Shown: positions 24,001-30,587 of the stretch, in pieces | How the letters are laid out: every line of letters begins with the position of its first letter | Numbering within the stretch: position 1 is the stretch's first letter | Assembly (NCBI GenBank): GCA_002373875.1 | Contig: DFKQ01000077.1 | Location: forward strand, 1-37,633 | Direction: 5' to 3' | Length of the DNA stretch: 37,633 nucleotides | Source: Lachnospiraceae bacterium UBA3641 | GTDB lineage: Bacteria; Bacillota; Clostridia; Lachnospirales; Lachnospiraceae | Notes under the pieces: generated by a model | The model's input: the letters and a program-made list of their open reading frames with translations, nothing else | What the model was told of the DNA's origin: nothing | Database searches by the model: none | Made by a program: the position numbers and the translations under genes

Positions 24001-25453
24001 AGTGGTCGATGAAAAAGGTGAATTTGATTCCCCATATAACATAATGGCAGGCCTTTACGATGAGCCGTCGGCCCAGATACAGGCAGAGTACCGTATAGAC
24101 CTTCTAAAGGCGGGACATCAGGTCATCTGCGGAAGTGCGCGAAGCGGTAAAAGTACGCTTCTTCAGACCATGCTCTACGGTTATATAAGTAAATGCAAAG
24201 CGGATGATCTGAATATCTATATAGTTGATTACAGTAATGGTATATTATCCGCTTTAAAGGACAGTAAGCTTGTGGGTGCATATCTTACCGAGGAAGAGGA
24301 TGACCGGCTCATGAACCTTTTCTGTATGCTGGATGATATACTTAAGAAACGCAGGAGGGAATATGTGGGAGTAAGCTTCATCGAAAGGAGACAGATATCG
24401 AAAGATCCCGCAGTGCTTCTCGTTATTGACAATTACGGACGGTTCCGCGAGAAGACGGAATGTGAGTACGACAGACATATGCTTGAGCTTATAAAGTTTG
24501 CCGAGGGCTATGGGATATACATTATGCTTTCCGGATCGTCCATAGGAAGCAGTGATGTTCCGGCAAGACTTTTTGAGAGCTGCAGGACCGGGATATGCCT
24601 GCGGCTGAACGACAGATACCAGTACAGCGAATGCCTGAGGCAGGCCGGTATTCCGCTGCTGCCGGAGGATATCCGAGGAAGAGGGCTTGCGGTGATAGAG
24701 GGACAGGTGCTTGAATTTCAGGCCGCGGTCTGCTGCGCCGGCGACGATGCCGAGAGAAGGGCCTTTATCAGGGAAAGGGTGTCCGGATTTAACAGAAGCT
24801 GCGGGAACCTGAGGGCGCCTGCCGTTCCGTTTATTCCCAAGGCTCCGACCATATACGATCTGGAGGAAAGTATAGACGGCAGGGAAATACAGGGAACCGC
24901 TATAGGATATGAAGCCGTCAGCGGGAGGCCTGTATACATTGGGGATGGAGGCTGCGGTTGCCTGGTCCTGGCGGGACGAAACGGAAGCGGCAGGACAAAT
25001 GCAGTAAAGGTTTATGAATATTTTGCGATAAAAAGGGGATTTGAAGTGAAATACGCGGAAGATATCCGGGATTTTACCGGGACAGCACTGACCGGCAGCA
25101 TTGTGATACTTGAAAACGCTGCCGACGCGATAGAAGCCTTTTATTCCGGTGAACAGATGAAGGAAGAGGAAGAAACATTTATAAATCTGCTTAACGAAGG
25201 TAACGGCCACAGATATGTTTTTACCTTTGAAGACAGGGATTATGCCCGTGTTGCAGGGCTTAAGATATACGAAAGGATCATTTCTTCGTGCAGGGGAATA
25301 TATCTTTCCGGCGGTCTTGACAAGCAGAACTTTTTCGATTATTCCTATCTGTCATTTTCCGACCTGTGCCGGGCAAGACCTAAAGGGACCGGGACCGTTC
25401 TTAAGATAAATGAAACGGATTATTCCGGTGACGTGGTGATCCCGGCAGCTTAA
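21062..25453 (+). CDS. essC: EssC-type type VII secretion ATPase (FHA-like plus three FtsK/SpoIIIE domains)
   Basis: 1463-aa membrane ATPase that drives type VII (ESX/Yuk) export. An FHA-like domain lies near 119-200 (DAHMILRR...YLNGRHI...LSYGDIITAGSIRLIWLGD). Two membrane helices follow at about 264-290 and 299-322. ATPase 1 has Walker A GMTGSGKS (694-701), LLIDYKGGG and Walker B IIIIDEFAEL. ATPase 2 has GSARSGKS (from 1024) and LLVIDNYG, where the Walker B Glu is Asn. ATPase 3 has GRNGSGRT (from 1305), with Arg in place of the Walker A Lys. The frame is open from GTG 21014, but no ribosome site serves it; AAGGA at 21053-21057 suits ATG 21062 or 21065. AAGGAGG of the next gene overlaps its stop. 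EssC is normally 1450-1500 aa, so it is full length. Confidence 0.93.
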   Translation: MMRIIVDLCNDYALEESVFIADDTASLAEHRDIRLPKERFHLQSDQVIAFSISDNGITLVEENSSVYCHITTRSNSHESTFSKDTAASLKTCNGEDLTMLIFFGTETAMSFYKTERSRVISLGKGLKQSICCIDSDLLSDAHMILRRTDKGDRMNVKGERGCYLNGRHISCMNTAGLSYGDIITAGSIRLIWLGDFIGVDRLSTAGPVLVRLREAACPDEMYMTMKPGSDKYHLAPPRNLAVPDESVIRLDPPPPKREIRRQSVYTVVGPALTMAIPMCLGCGLYIYSSRSMGGTAAYMYTGLVTALSSALLGAAWALVNVRNAIRQEKAEEELRVSSYKAYIESCNKQIREKYRYNSNALKRNDPSLSELFAQASVNVFNRRMGDENLFRYRVGTGNRPFDIKIEIPQDKFLVVPDELMTLPGKLKKKYSLLTDVPVCVDILKNPMTGFVSDDAGELQQLFMNMTLQVASTTGPDLIRMVFLLNAPEAYGSFVNMLALLPQTQGEDEHYVGFSPERSGELTCSLETTIRGMEHAGYRWIVFTDDIRLVPMSVIKRKDVSVLIFTGGYDGLPGDCSLIVLNDSSYKGVISIGTVDGRCDVNYDRAGTEDACRYIRCIASMKVRTEVLRGSIPVKVTLPGLFDTDRITSDLIKHNWEVNDTGNSLLAPIGRGADERKIYLDIHEKAHGPHGLVAGMTGSGKSELLATYILSLSIRYSPLELGFLLIDYKGGGMSEHFKNLPHLRGSISNLSGNMIGRALVSIRSENLRRQKLFLKAGVNSITDYLKLYRSGMVSEPLPHMIIIIDEFAELKRNEPEFMRELISVAQVGRSLGVHLILATQKPAGTVDDNIFSNSRFRICLRVQDKQDSNDMLHRPDAAFIKEAGRAFLQVGNDELFEEFRAGYTMEPYEEAGKRERKVYLIDRSGRRHEVRDGVMTEQEREDCGNKATHFSIIMNRLKENGRMTDLSSLKDLWLPPIAETVVVDEKGEFDSPYNIMAGLYDEPSAQIQAEYRIDLLKAGHQVICGSARSGKSTLLQTMLYGYISKCKADDLNIYIVDYSNGILSALKDSKLVGAYLTEEEDDRLMNLFCMLDDILKKRRREYVGVSFIERRQISKDPAVLLVIDNYGRFREKTECEYDRHMLELIKFAEGYGIYIMLSGSSIGSSDVPARLFESCRTGICLRLNDRYQYSECLRQAGIPLLPEDIRGRGLAVIEGQVLEFQAAVCCAGDDAERRAFIRERVSGFNRSCGNLRAPAVPFIPKAPTIYDLEESIDGREIQGTAIGYEAVSGRPVYIGDGGCGCLVLAGRNGSGRTNAVKVYEYFAIKRGFEVKYAEDIRDFTGTALTGSIVILENAADAIEAFYSGEQMKEEEETFINLLNEGNGHRYVFTFEDRDYARVAGLKIYERIISSCRGIYLSGGLDKQNFFDYSYLSFSDLCRARPKGTGTVLKINETDYSGDVVIPAA

Positions 25454-25462
25454 GGAGGTTAC

Positions 25463-25690
25463 ATGTTAAGGCTTGAGATCGATCCGGTACAGCTTAGGAA
25501 AAAACTTCTTATTGAGGCTGAGGATGATATAAGTGTTGAAGAATTGATAATGAAGATAGAAATGGTCCTTAAGAATAAAGGCAAGGGGATCCTCATAAGC
25601 TGTGACAAGGAGGGGGTGCTTCCTTTTTCGCAGAGCCTGTCGGCTCTTCACATTCTTTCGGGAGAGCGCCTGATCTTCCTTGCCATTTAG
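25463..25690 (+). CDS. esaB: EsaB/YukD-like ubiquitin-fold protein
   Basis: 75-aa cytoplasmic protein with a beta-grasp pattern: LRLEIDPVQ, an alpha helix (VEELIMKIEMVLKN), GILISCDKEGVLP, and the terminal LSGERLIFLAI strand that resembles the end of ubiquitin-like YukD. Small YukD/EsaB proteins are regulatory or core parts of Firmicutes type VII systems. The gene starts 9 bp after essC with AAGGAGG over the essC stop. The assignment rests on size, fold pattern and position, since sequence identity to known EsaB proteins is not obvious by eye. Confidence 0.75.
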   Translation: MLRLEIDPVQLRKKLLIEAEDDISVEELIMKIEMVLKNKGKGILISCDKEGVLPFSQSLSALHILSGERLIFLAI

Positions 25691-25741
25691 TACAGTGTCA
25701 TTCCGGGGGAGCAAAGAACCCGGATAGGGAGAAGGTGAAAA

Positions 25742-26041
25742 ATGGAAACGATAAATGCGGTATATGTGAGGATGAATATCCTGCTTCAGGAATTGGGAAT
25801 AAAGGCCGGGGAATTATACAGGGAAATAAACGGTCTTAGGGAAAGGACGGCCAGGCTTAATATATCCTGGCAGGGAGAAGCATTTGAGGAATATCACAGG
25901 GTCCTTATGAAGGATCTGTCGTTTATGGAGATCACGGCGGTAGATGCGATTTATATGCACCGGCTGCTTAAGGAGGCGATTGCAGGCTACCAGTTTATGG
26001 AAATGCGGGTAAGCGAGATTGTAGGAGGGCTTAAACAATGA
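25742..26041 (+). CDS. WXG100-like small protein 1
   Basis: 99-aa helical-hairpin protein. The turn carries SWQGEAFEEY at about residues 41-50, where WxGEA matches the WXG100 turn and is flanked by two amphipathic helices. The N-terminal helix (ELGIKAGELYREINGLRERT) is unlike the two later WXG100 genes. The C-terminus lacks an obvious YxxxD/E signal. It has a GGGAGAAGG ribosome site, and its stop overlaps the start of the next gene (ATGA), so the two are probably made together and may pair as a heterodimer. It could be a secreted substrate or a targeting partner of the lipase encoded downstream. Confidence 0.72.
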   Translation: METINAVYVRMNILLQELGIKAGELYREINGLRERTARLNISWQGEAFEEYHRVLMKDLSFMEITAVDAIYMHRLLKEAIAGYQFMEMRVSEIVGGLKQ

Positions 26042-26340
26042 GTATAAAAGCGAAGATAGATATAGAGTTCAAAAGAGCGATCGAACAGGCTGATGAGCTT
26101 GATGAACTGTCAGGTAAGCTGTGTGCCATAGGCAGCGTTAAGATGGATGAAGCTCTTATGCTGCTTAATAAGTCATATAAGGGACAGAATGCATCCGGAT
26201 ATATTGATAAGGCAAACCGGTTCAAGGACCGGGTGTATGATTCGGCAGAGATATTGAAGGGCACTGCAAAGATGATAAGAATGACCGCATCCCTGATATA
26301 TGAGGCTGAGATGGCGGCACTGGGCATTTGCGGTAATTGA
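26038..26340 (+). CDS. WXG100-like small protein 2 (Tyr in place of Trp)
   Basis: 100-aa protein predicted as two long helices with SYKGQNASGY at the turn (about residues 43-52), so the Trp of WxG is Tyr. FKDRVYDSAEILKGTAKMIR and MTASLIYEAEMAAL form the second helix. It is divergent from canonical WXG100 and from its neighbours. The four-base ATGA overlap with the gene before it suggests a 1:1 pair. Small helical partners of LXG toxins (Lap/Tla type) have this size and look; that role is inferred from the nearby lipase. Confidence 0.62.
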   Translation: MSIKAKIDIEFKRAIEQADELDELSGKLCAIGSVKMDEALMLLNKSYKGQNASGYIDKANRFKDRVYDSAEILKGTAKMIRMTASLIYEAEMAALGICGN

Positions 26341-26382
26341 TCTTAATGATGGTACCATTTAAAAAAATAAAGGAGGAACGAA

Positions 26383-26682
26383 ATGTCATTTTTTCAGGTA
26401 ACGGCTGTAGAGCTAAGGAAAAAGGCTGAGCAGCTAAAGGGACTTAACAGCAGGTTCAAGACGGATACGGAAACACTGCAGACTACGGAGCAGGCATTGA
26501 AGTCAATGTGGGAAGGAGAGGCTAATGACGCTTTCCATACGGCGTTTGCGAGGGACAAGGGACAGATGGACCGGTTTCATGCGGTGATCGAACAGTTTAT
26601 TGAAGCCCTGCTTATAATTGCCGCCAAATATGAGGCGGCAGAGAACAAGAACATATCAACAGCATCAACACGTTCGTATTAA
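26383..26682 (+). CDS. WXG100 family protein 3
   Basis: 99-aa WXG100 protein. FFQVTAVELRKKAEQLKGLN starts the first helix, SMWEGEANDAF gives the WxG turn (about 44-54), and the second helix ends IEALLIIAAKYEAAENKN. The YEAAE tail resembles the YxxxE export signal of this family. It has a strong AAAGGAGG site. It is expected to be exported by EssC, often as a homodimer, and to act as a structural or co-secreted factor. The start at ATG 26383 is the only reasonable one. Confidence 0.88.
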   Translation: MSFFQVTAVELRKKAEQLKGLNSRFKTDTETLQTTEQALKSMWEGEANDAFHTAFARDKGQMDRFHAVIEQFIEALLIIAAKYEAAENKNISTASTRSY

Positions 26683-26692
26683 GGAGGTAAAA

Positions 26693-27010
26693 ATGGCAGC
26701 AGGTATATTGAAGGTAACACCCGAGAAGCTGATCGCCGCATCGGGAGAATTCTCGACAACAGGGAAGAATATAAGGTCTATAACACAGGAAATGCTTGAG
26801 ATAGTTAATTCGTTAAAGTCGGTATGGATAGGCGAGGCGGCGAGCGGTTACGGGGCCAAATTCGCTAAACTTCAGGACGATATGGAGAAGATAAACAGGA
26901 TGATCCAGGAACATGTTGCCGATCTTAATGAAATAGCAAGAGAATATCAGGCGGCAGAGGATGCAAGTACGGAGCAGAGTGCCGGGCTTACTGTCGATGT
27001 TGTTTCTTAA
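26693..27010 (+). CDS. WXG100 family protein 4
   Basis: 105-aa WXG100 protein. The first helix is LKVTPEKLIAASGEFSTTGK, the turn is SVWIGEAASGYG (about 43-54), and the second helix runs to LNEIAREYQAAEDAS, with a YQAAE tail resembling the YxxxD/E export signal. AAGGAGG at 26681-26687 fixes the start at ATG 26693, although the frame is open further upstream. It overlaps nothing and lies 10 bp from both neighbours. With protein 3 it is the most typical ESAT-6/EsxA-like product of the operon. Confidence 0.9.
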   Translation: MAAGILKVTPEKLIAASGEFSTTGKNIRSITQEMLEIVNSLKSVWIGEAASGYGAKFAKLQDDMEKINRMIQEHVADLNEIAREYQAAEDASTEQSAGLTVDVVS

Positions 27011-27020
27011 GGAGTGAAGG

Positions 27021-28397
27021 ATGGCTGTCGGGTATAAGAATCTGATTTTGATAGACAATTCCAAATCGATGGGGCAGGCTAACTTCCTCCTGAGTAAGGA
27101 AACAGCCAAATACATTTGTAAAAATATGAATGCAGAGGATTCATGCCGCATCGCTGTTTTTGGTGAAGACATAGAATATCTTGATGATTATCTGCAGGAT
27201 GCAGACACGCTCTGTGCAGATATTGAAGGCATTACGCTCCGGGACAGGGATACATATGTAACGGATAATCTTGTAAAGATCCTTACGGAATGGAGAGAGC
27301 AGGATGTTGCATGCCGTAATATAATACTGTTCACGGATGGTGAGGAAAACGAGCCTCTTCTGCATGCAAACGAGGAACTGTATTATATGTTGAATGATCT
27401 TGCTTATCCTGTCTATGTTGTTCAGTGTGTGGAAACGAGAAATGATGTTCCATCCAAAAATCTGTCGGCGATTGCCACAACCAGCAGGGGGAAGCTTCTG
27501 CTTTCCGAGTTTGAAGGCTCGGAGGGCGGAAGCGAAAAGATAATGGGAGACGAGATCCTTTCTAAGATAAATGAGGTTCGATCAAAGGCTGAGAATATTA
27601 AACCTGTATCCGATGAGACAACGGAAATATACGGGGAAGCCGGGAAGGAATCTGATGAATCAACAGACACCTCAGATGAGTCACAGGAAAATGAGACATT
27701 GTTTATAGGAAGTGATAAGGAGGAAGCTCCTGTAGTTGAAGACAGCGTAACCGGGTATGATAAAGGCACAGCGACCGGTACAGGCTATACGACACCGGCG
27801 GATCAGGGTGTTATAGTAAGGCCTGCCAAACAGGGCTATGGTTTCAGCTTCTCTCTTATACTTCCGTTTATAGGTGTTTTGTTTGCCATAGTATTTGCAA
27901 TGGTGATATATTTCATCACCCACAGGAGGGAAAGGCTAAACAGAAAAGACAGGAGGGCTGTTAAGAGGATTGGAAGTAACGGGTCATGGACAGAGGAGCT
28001 TGAAGCAAGGATCGCCGAGGATGCGGAGGAGGTCGACTGCACAACATTAAGGCTTTCTGTCGATGAGGGCGCGACAAGACTTCTTGAACCGGAGGAAAAC
28101 GGCTATAATATCGTATTGGAGGATTGCCTCGACCCGACCAGGATCTACAGGGCAGGCGGTCCGGGAAGCCTGGTTGTGGGACGGTCAAGAAGCCTGTGCG
28201 ATATAGTGATAGACCATGACGATTCCATATCCGGCAGGCATTGCGAGCTTTCTGTTGTAGACGGTAACTGGTATGTAAGGGATTTAAAATCATCAAACGG
28301 AACAAGGGTCAACTCCCAGAAGGTTTTTCAGGAGCTTATGCTTAAAAACGGGGACATATTGAAGCTGGGGCAGACAGCTCTGCAGGTGGGAATATGA
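27021..28397 (+). CDS. VWA - transmembrane - FHA protein of the type VII locus
   Basis: 458-aa single-pass membrane protein. Residues about 5-180 form a von Willebrand A domain: MIDAS motif D12-N-S14-K-S16, with FTDGEE (D106) completing the metal site. A low-complexity Ser/Glu/Thr linker follows (about 190-265), then a membrane helix (about 274-299). A C-terminal FHA domain (about 380-455) has VVGRSRS, SGRHCE and DLKSSNGTRVN, the residues that bind phosphothreonine. There is no signal peptide, so topology is uncertain. It lies between the WXG100 genes and the lipase, whose start overlaps its stop (ATGA). A role in recruiting phosphorylated partners to the secretion machine is inferred; no Ser/Thr kinase is encoded in the window. 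Confidence 0.88.
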   Translation: MAVGYKNLILIDNSKSMGQANFLLSKETAKYICKNMNAEDSCRIAVFGEDIEYLDDYLQDADTLCADIEGITLRDRDTYVTDNLVKILTEWREQDVACRNIILFTDGEENEPLLHANEELYYMLNDLAYPVYVVQCVETRNDVPSKNLSAIATTSRGKLLLSEFEGSEGGSEKIMGDEILSKINEVRSKAENIKPVSDETTEIYGEAGKESDESTDTSDESQENETLFIGSDKEEAPVVEDSVTGYDKGTATGTGYTTPADQGVIVRPAKQGYGFSFSLILPFIGVLFAIVFAMVIYFITHRRERLNRKDRRAVKRIGSNGSWTEELEARIAEDAEEVDCTTLRLSVDEGATRLLEPEENGYNIVLEDCLDPTRIYRAGGPGSLVVGRSRSLCDIVIDHDDSISGRHCELSVVDGNWYVRDLKSSNGTRVNSQKVFQELMLKNGDILKLGQTALQVGI

Positions 28398-29725
28398 AAG
28401 AGCTGAGTGAGAAGGAGCTGCTGCTTCTGTCAAACTACATGTACCTTGATAAATGTACCGAATATAGTACCATAGGAGATATGCTTGATTCATGCAGGGC
28501 TGAGAACGGATGGATAGACGAGCGCAAGGTTGAAGCCCTCGGTGTAGGCGGATGTATGACGGGAACCGAGTGCCGTAAGCTCCTTCAGGAGATGGACAAT
28601 GCTTCCGAGGAATTCAAGAGCTTAAGCCTTGTAAGGAGTATCGATGAACCGGAATTAAGGGCGGCCTGCTTTGCACATGCAGGGGATGAAGATAATGCAA
28701 CGGTGGTTTTTCGCGGAACCGGCGGTACCTATGAAGCCTGGGCCGATAATGTGAGAGGATCCTACATGCGGGATACCGATATACAGAAAATGGCTGATGA
28801 TTTTGTCAGGTATGATTGCGGTGTGTATGACAGCATTACGGTGACTGGTCACAGCAAGGGTGGAAATCTGGCTGGATATACGGCTATACTTAACAGGGAC
28901 AGGGTAAGATCCTGTCTTGCCTTTGATCCGCAGGGATACGGTATTCCGAGCATCCGGGCCTATGGTATTAAAATGAAGGATGCTGCGTATAATATTAAGA
29001 CAGTATCAGCTCATAACGATTATGTGAATTCACTGCTTACGCAGGTGGCAAGGGAGAATGTATATGTAAGGAACGATAGGACAGATGCGGTTGGACGGCA
29101 TTCATCATTTGCCCTTCTTGATGCCTGTATGTTTGATGAAGAGGGCAATATAATAAATGCCACGGCAGATCGTGAATTTGCTATGGATAAGCTGGCTGAG
29201 CTTACCCTTGCGGTGACAGCCCTTATGAACGTACTGCCGGGCGAAGGCAATGAAAGGGTTTCGGAGGTTCTTGCTTCCCTGGCAGGCGGTGCCCTTGGCA
29301 ATGATGTGGATAAGGAATTTAAAACGGAGAGATTCAGGGAAGCGATGGCGGATCTGTCGGCTTACTGTCTGGATACCTTAGGCATAGATACGGAAAAAGA
29401 CCTGAGTGTCCATACGGTTGCCGATTCCCTGTATGCGGATACCGCAGGTATAAAAAGTGCGGCACAAATGCTGAGAGTCAACCATAGGGAGCTTAAGGAA
29501 CTGTCGGATAGAATAGCCGGGATCCGGCTTAACTTGAATTTCAGGGCTGCGGGCCGACTGGCTGTGGAAACAAGGCTTAAAAAGCTTGAAGCCAGGCTTG
29601 CGGAAGAAGAAAGCGTGCTTGACTCACTTGTGGGAGGTCTTGAAGAGATAGCAGCCCTTATAGAAAAGTGCGAAACGGATCTGACCGGGAAAATGGGTGT
29701 TAACCTGACCGAAGCAACAGCTTAG
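28394..29725 (+). CDS. Lipase with C-terminal LXG-like helical region, candidate type VII effector
   Basis: 443-aa protein. Residues about 1-260 form an Mbeg1/DUF2974-type alpha/beta-hydrolase: FRGTGG, nucleophile elbow TGHSKGGN (Ser154), HNDYVNSLL (Asp209) and GRHSSF (His236) make a plausible triad. Residues about 265-443 are nearly all helical; the last 100 (GIKSAAQMLR, IAGIRLNLNFRAAGRLAVET, EEESVLDSLVGGLEEIAALI) look like an LXG/WXG helical bundle. The order, toxin domain first and targeting helices last, resembles the Staphylococcus aureus type VII lipase TslA and is the reverse of classical LXG toxins. There is no signal peptide. It is the last gene of the operon, with ATGA overlap. No obvious lipoprotein immunity gene follows. 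Effector status is inferred. Confidence 0.8.
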   Translation: MKELSEKELLLLSNYMYLDKCTEYSTIGDMLDSCRAENGWIDERKVEALGVGGCMTGTECRKLLQEMDNASEEFKSLSLVRSIDEPELRAACFAHAGDEDNATVVFRGTGGTYEAWADNVRGSYMRDTDIQKMADDFVRYDCGVYDSITVTGHSKGGNLAGYTAILNRDRVRSCLAFDPQGYGIPSIRAYGIKMKDAAYNIKTVSAHNDYVNSLLTQVARENVYVRNDRTDAVGRHSSFALLDACMFDEEGNIINATADREFAMDKLAELTLAVTALMNVLPGEGNERVSEVLASLAGGALGNDVDKEFKTERFREAMADLSAYCLDTLGIDTEKDLSVHTVADSLYADTAGIKSAAQMLRVNHRELKELSDRIAGIRLNLNFRAAGRLAVETRLKKLEARLAEEESVLDSLVGGLEEIAALIEKCETDLTGKMGVNLTEATA

Positions 29726-30252
29726 TCATACTCGAAATCGTGAGCGTTTAAAAAACGCGTAAACACATCATCCCAGGCATGTTCTACTGTTTTATCCATG
29801 GTAAATATCTTAAGAGACGGGGCGGTAGTGCATGTAAGGGTACTGCCGTCGTATTTTATATTTACGTTAAGCGAATTTATCTGCTTATGGGTTATTGACG
29901 TTGAATCGATCCCCGAGAGGAATTTATTTATGTTTTCGGGGGCAAGACAGAGATTTATCTTAAAGGAAAGAGGAAGCCTCTGCCCCTTTATACATTCAAA
30001 ACAAAAGTGCTTGACGGCCTCCCAGCGGACCAGCTCTTCAGAAAAGATCCTCCCCTTGTCCAGGGCATCCTGCCTTAGGAGCTCAAGATCATCGGAAGAA
30101 TAGAAATCGGGATTTATATGTCCGTCTATAGTATAGGTGTTTCCGGTTACGATCACGGCTTCGTTCAGGAGAAACTGATCGAAGATCTTCTCTCTGTCGG
30201 ATAGAAGAGCTGTCATAAAAGTTGCGGTGTTTCTTATGGTAAAAAGCTTCAT
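29722..30252 (-). CDS. DUF5721 family protein
   Basis: 176-aa protein that starts KLFTIRNTATFMTALLSDRE and continues FDQFLLNEAVIVTGNTYTID-GHINPDFY, matching the uncharacterised DUF5721 family of Clostridia. No signal peptide or membrane helix is seen. AAGGGGAT precedes the ATG. It is the last gene of the leftward argG-DUF1294-DUF5721 run, 15 bp after DUF1294. Its stop codon overlaps the stop of the convergent lipase gene. It could in principle be an immunity protein to that lipase, but its place behind argG and its wide occurrence argue against this. Confidence 0.75.
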   Translation of the reverse strand: MKLFTIRNTATFMTALLSDREKIFDQFLLNEAVIVTGNTYTIDGHINPDFYSSDDLELLRQDALDKGRIFSEELVRWEAVKHFCFECIKGQRLPLSFKINLCLAPENINKFLSGIDSTSITHKQINSLNVNIKYDGSTLTCTTAPSLKIFTMDKTVEHAWDDVFTRFLNAHDFEYD

Positions 30253-30267
30253 GATATCCCCTTATAT

Positions 30268-30576
30268 TTACATGATCTTAAAATCCACCGGTGACAGAAA
30301 GAAGGCAATAAGGATGATCAGAACCTGTACGGTGAGTATTACGGGCATTCCGATATAGAATCTTGGCTTGGCAGTTTTGTGATGAAAAAGATACATACCA
30401 AGAAGGCAGCCGATGCTGCCCCCGAAGACCGCTATGGTAAACAGCGTTGCTTCGGGTGTGCGCCACGACTGCCGCTTGGCCTTCTGTTTGTCAATAAAGA
30501 AATATATGAGTCCCAAAAGGTTAACGCATATTAAATATAAACCTATTATTGTCAATACATCTGACAGATCAGGCAT
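30268..30576 (-). CDS. DUF1294 small membrane protein
   Basis: 102-aa integral membrane protein of the DUF1294 family, with three to four hydrophobic helices. Family marks are YFIDKQKAKRQSWRTPEATL, the GGSIGCLLGMYLFHHKT core and PRFYIGMPVIL. An in-frame GTG lies at 30582, but AGGAG overlaps it and is spaced 5 nt from ATG 30576, so 30576 is chosen. It follows argG by 11 bp on the minus strand and is likely co-transcribed. Function unknown. Confidence 0.87.
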   Translation of the reverse strand: MPDLSDVLTIIGLYLICVNLLGLIYFFIDKQKAKRQSWRTPEATLFTIAVFGGSIGCLLGMYLFHHKTAKPRFYIGMPVILTVQVLIILIAFFLSPVDFKIM

Positions 30577-30587
30577 GATCACTCCTG

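Noticed and set aside
24254..25210. 318-codon open frame antisense to essC
   Set aside because: It lies wholly opposite the second and third ATPase domains, has no ribosome site, and its translation shows no protein-like pattern. It is a by-product of the sense codon use.
29722..30252. DUF5721 as the immunity protein of the lipase
   Set aside because: It is on the opposite strand, in the argG transcript, and lacks a lipoprotein signal. Position alone does not support it.
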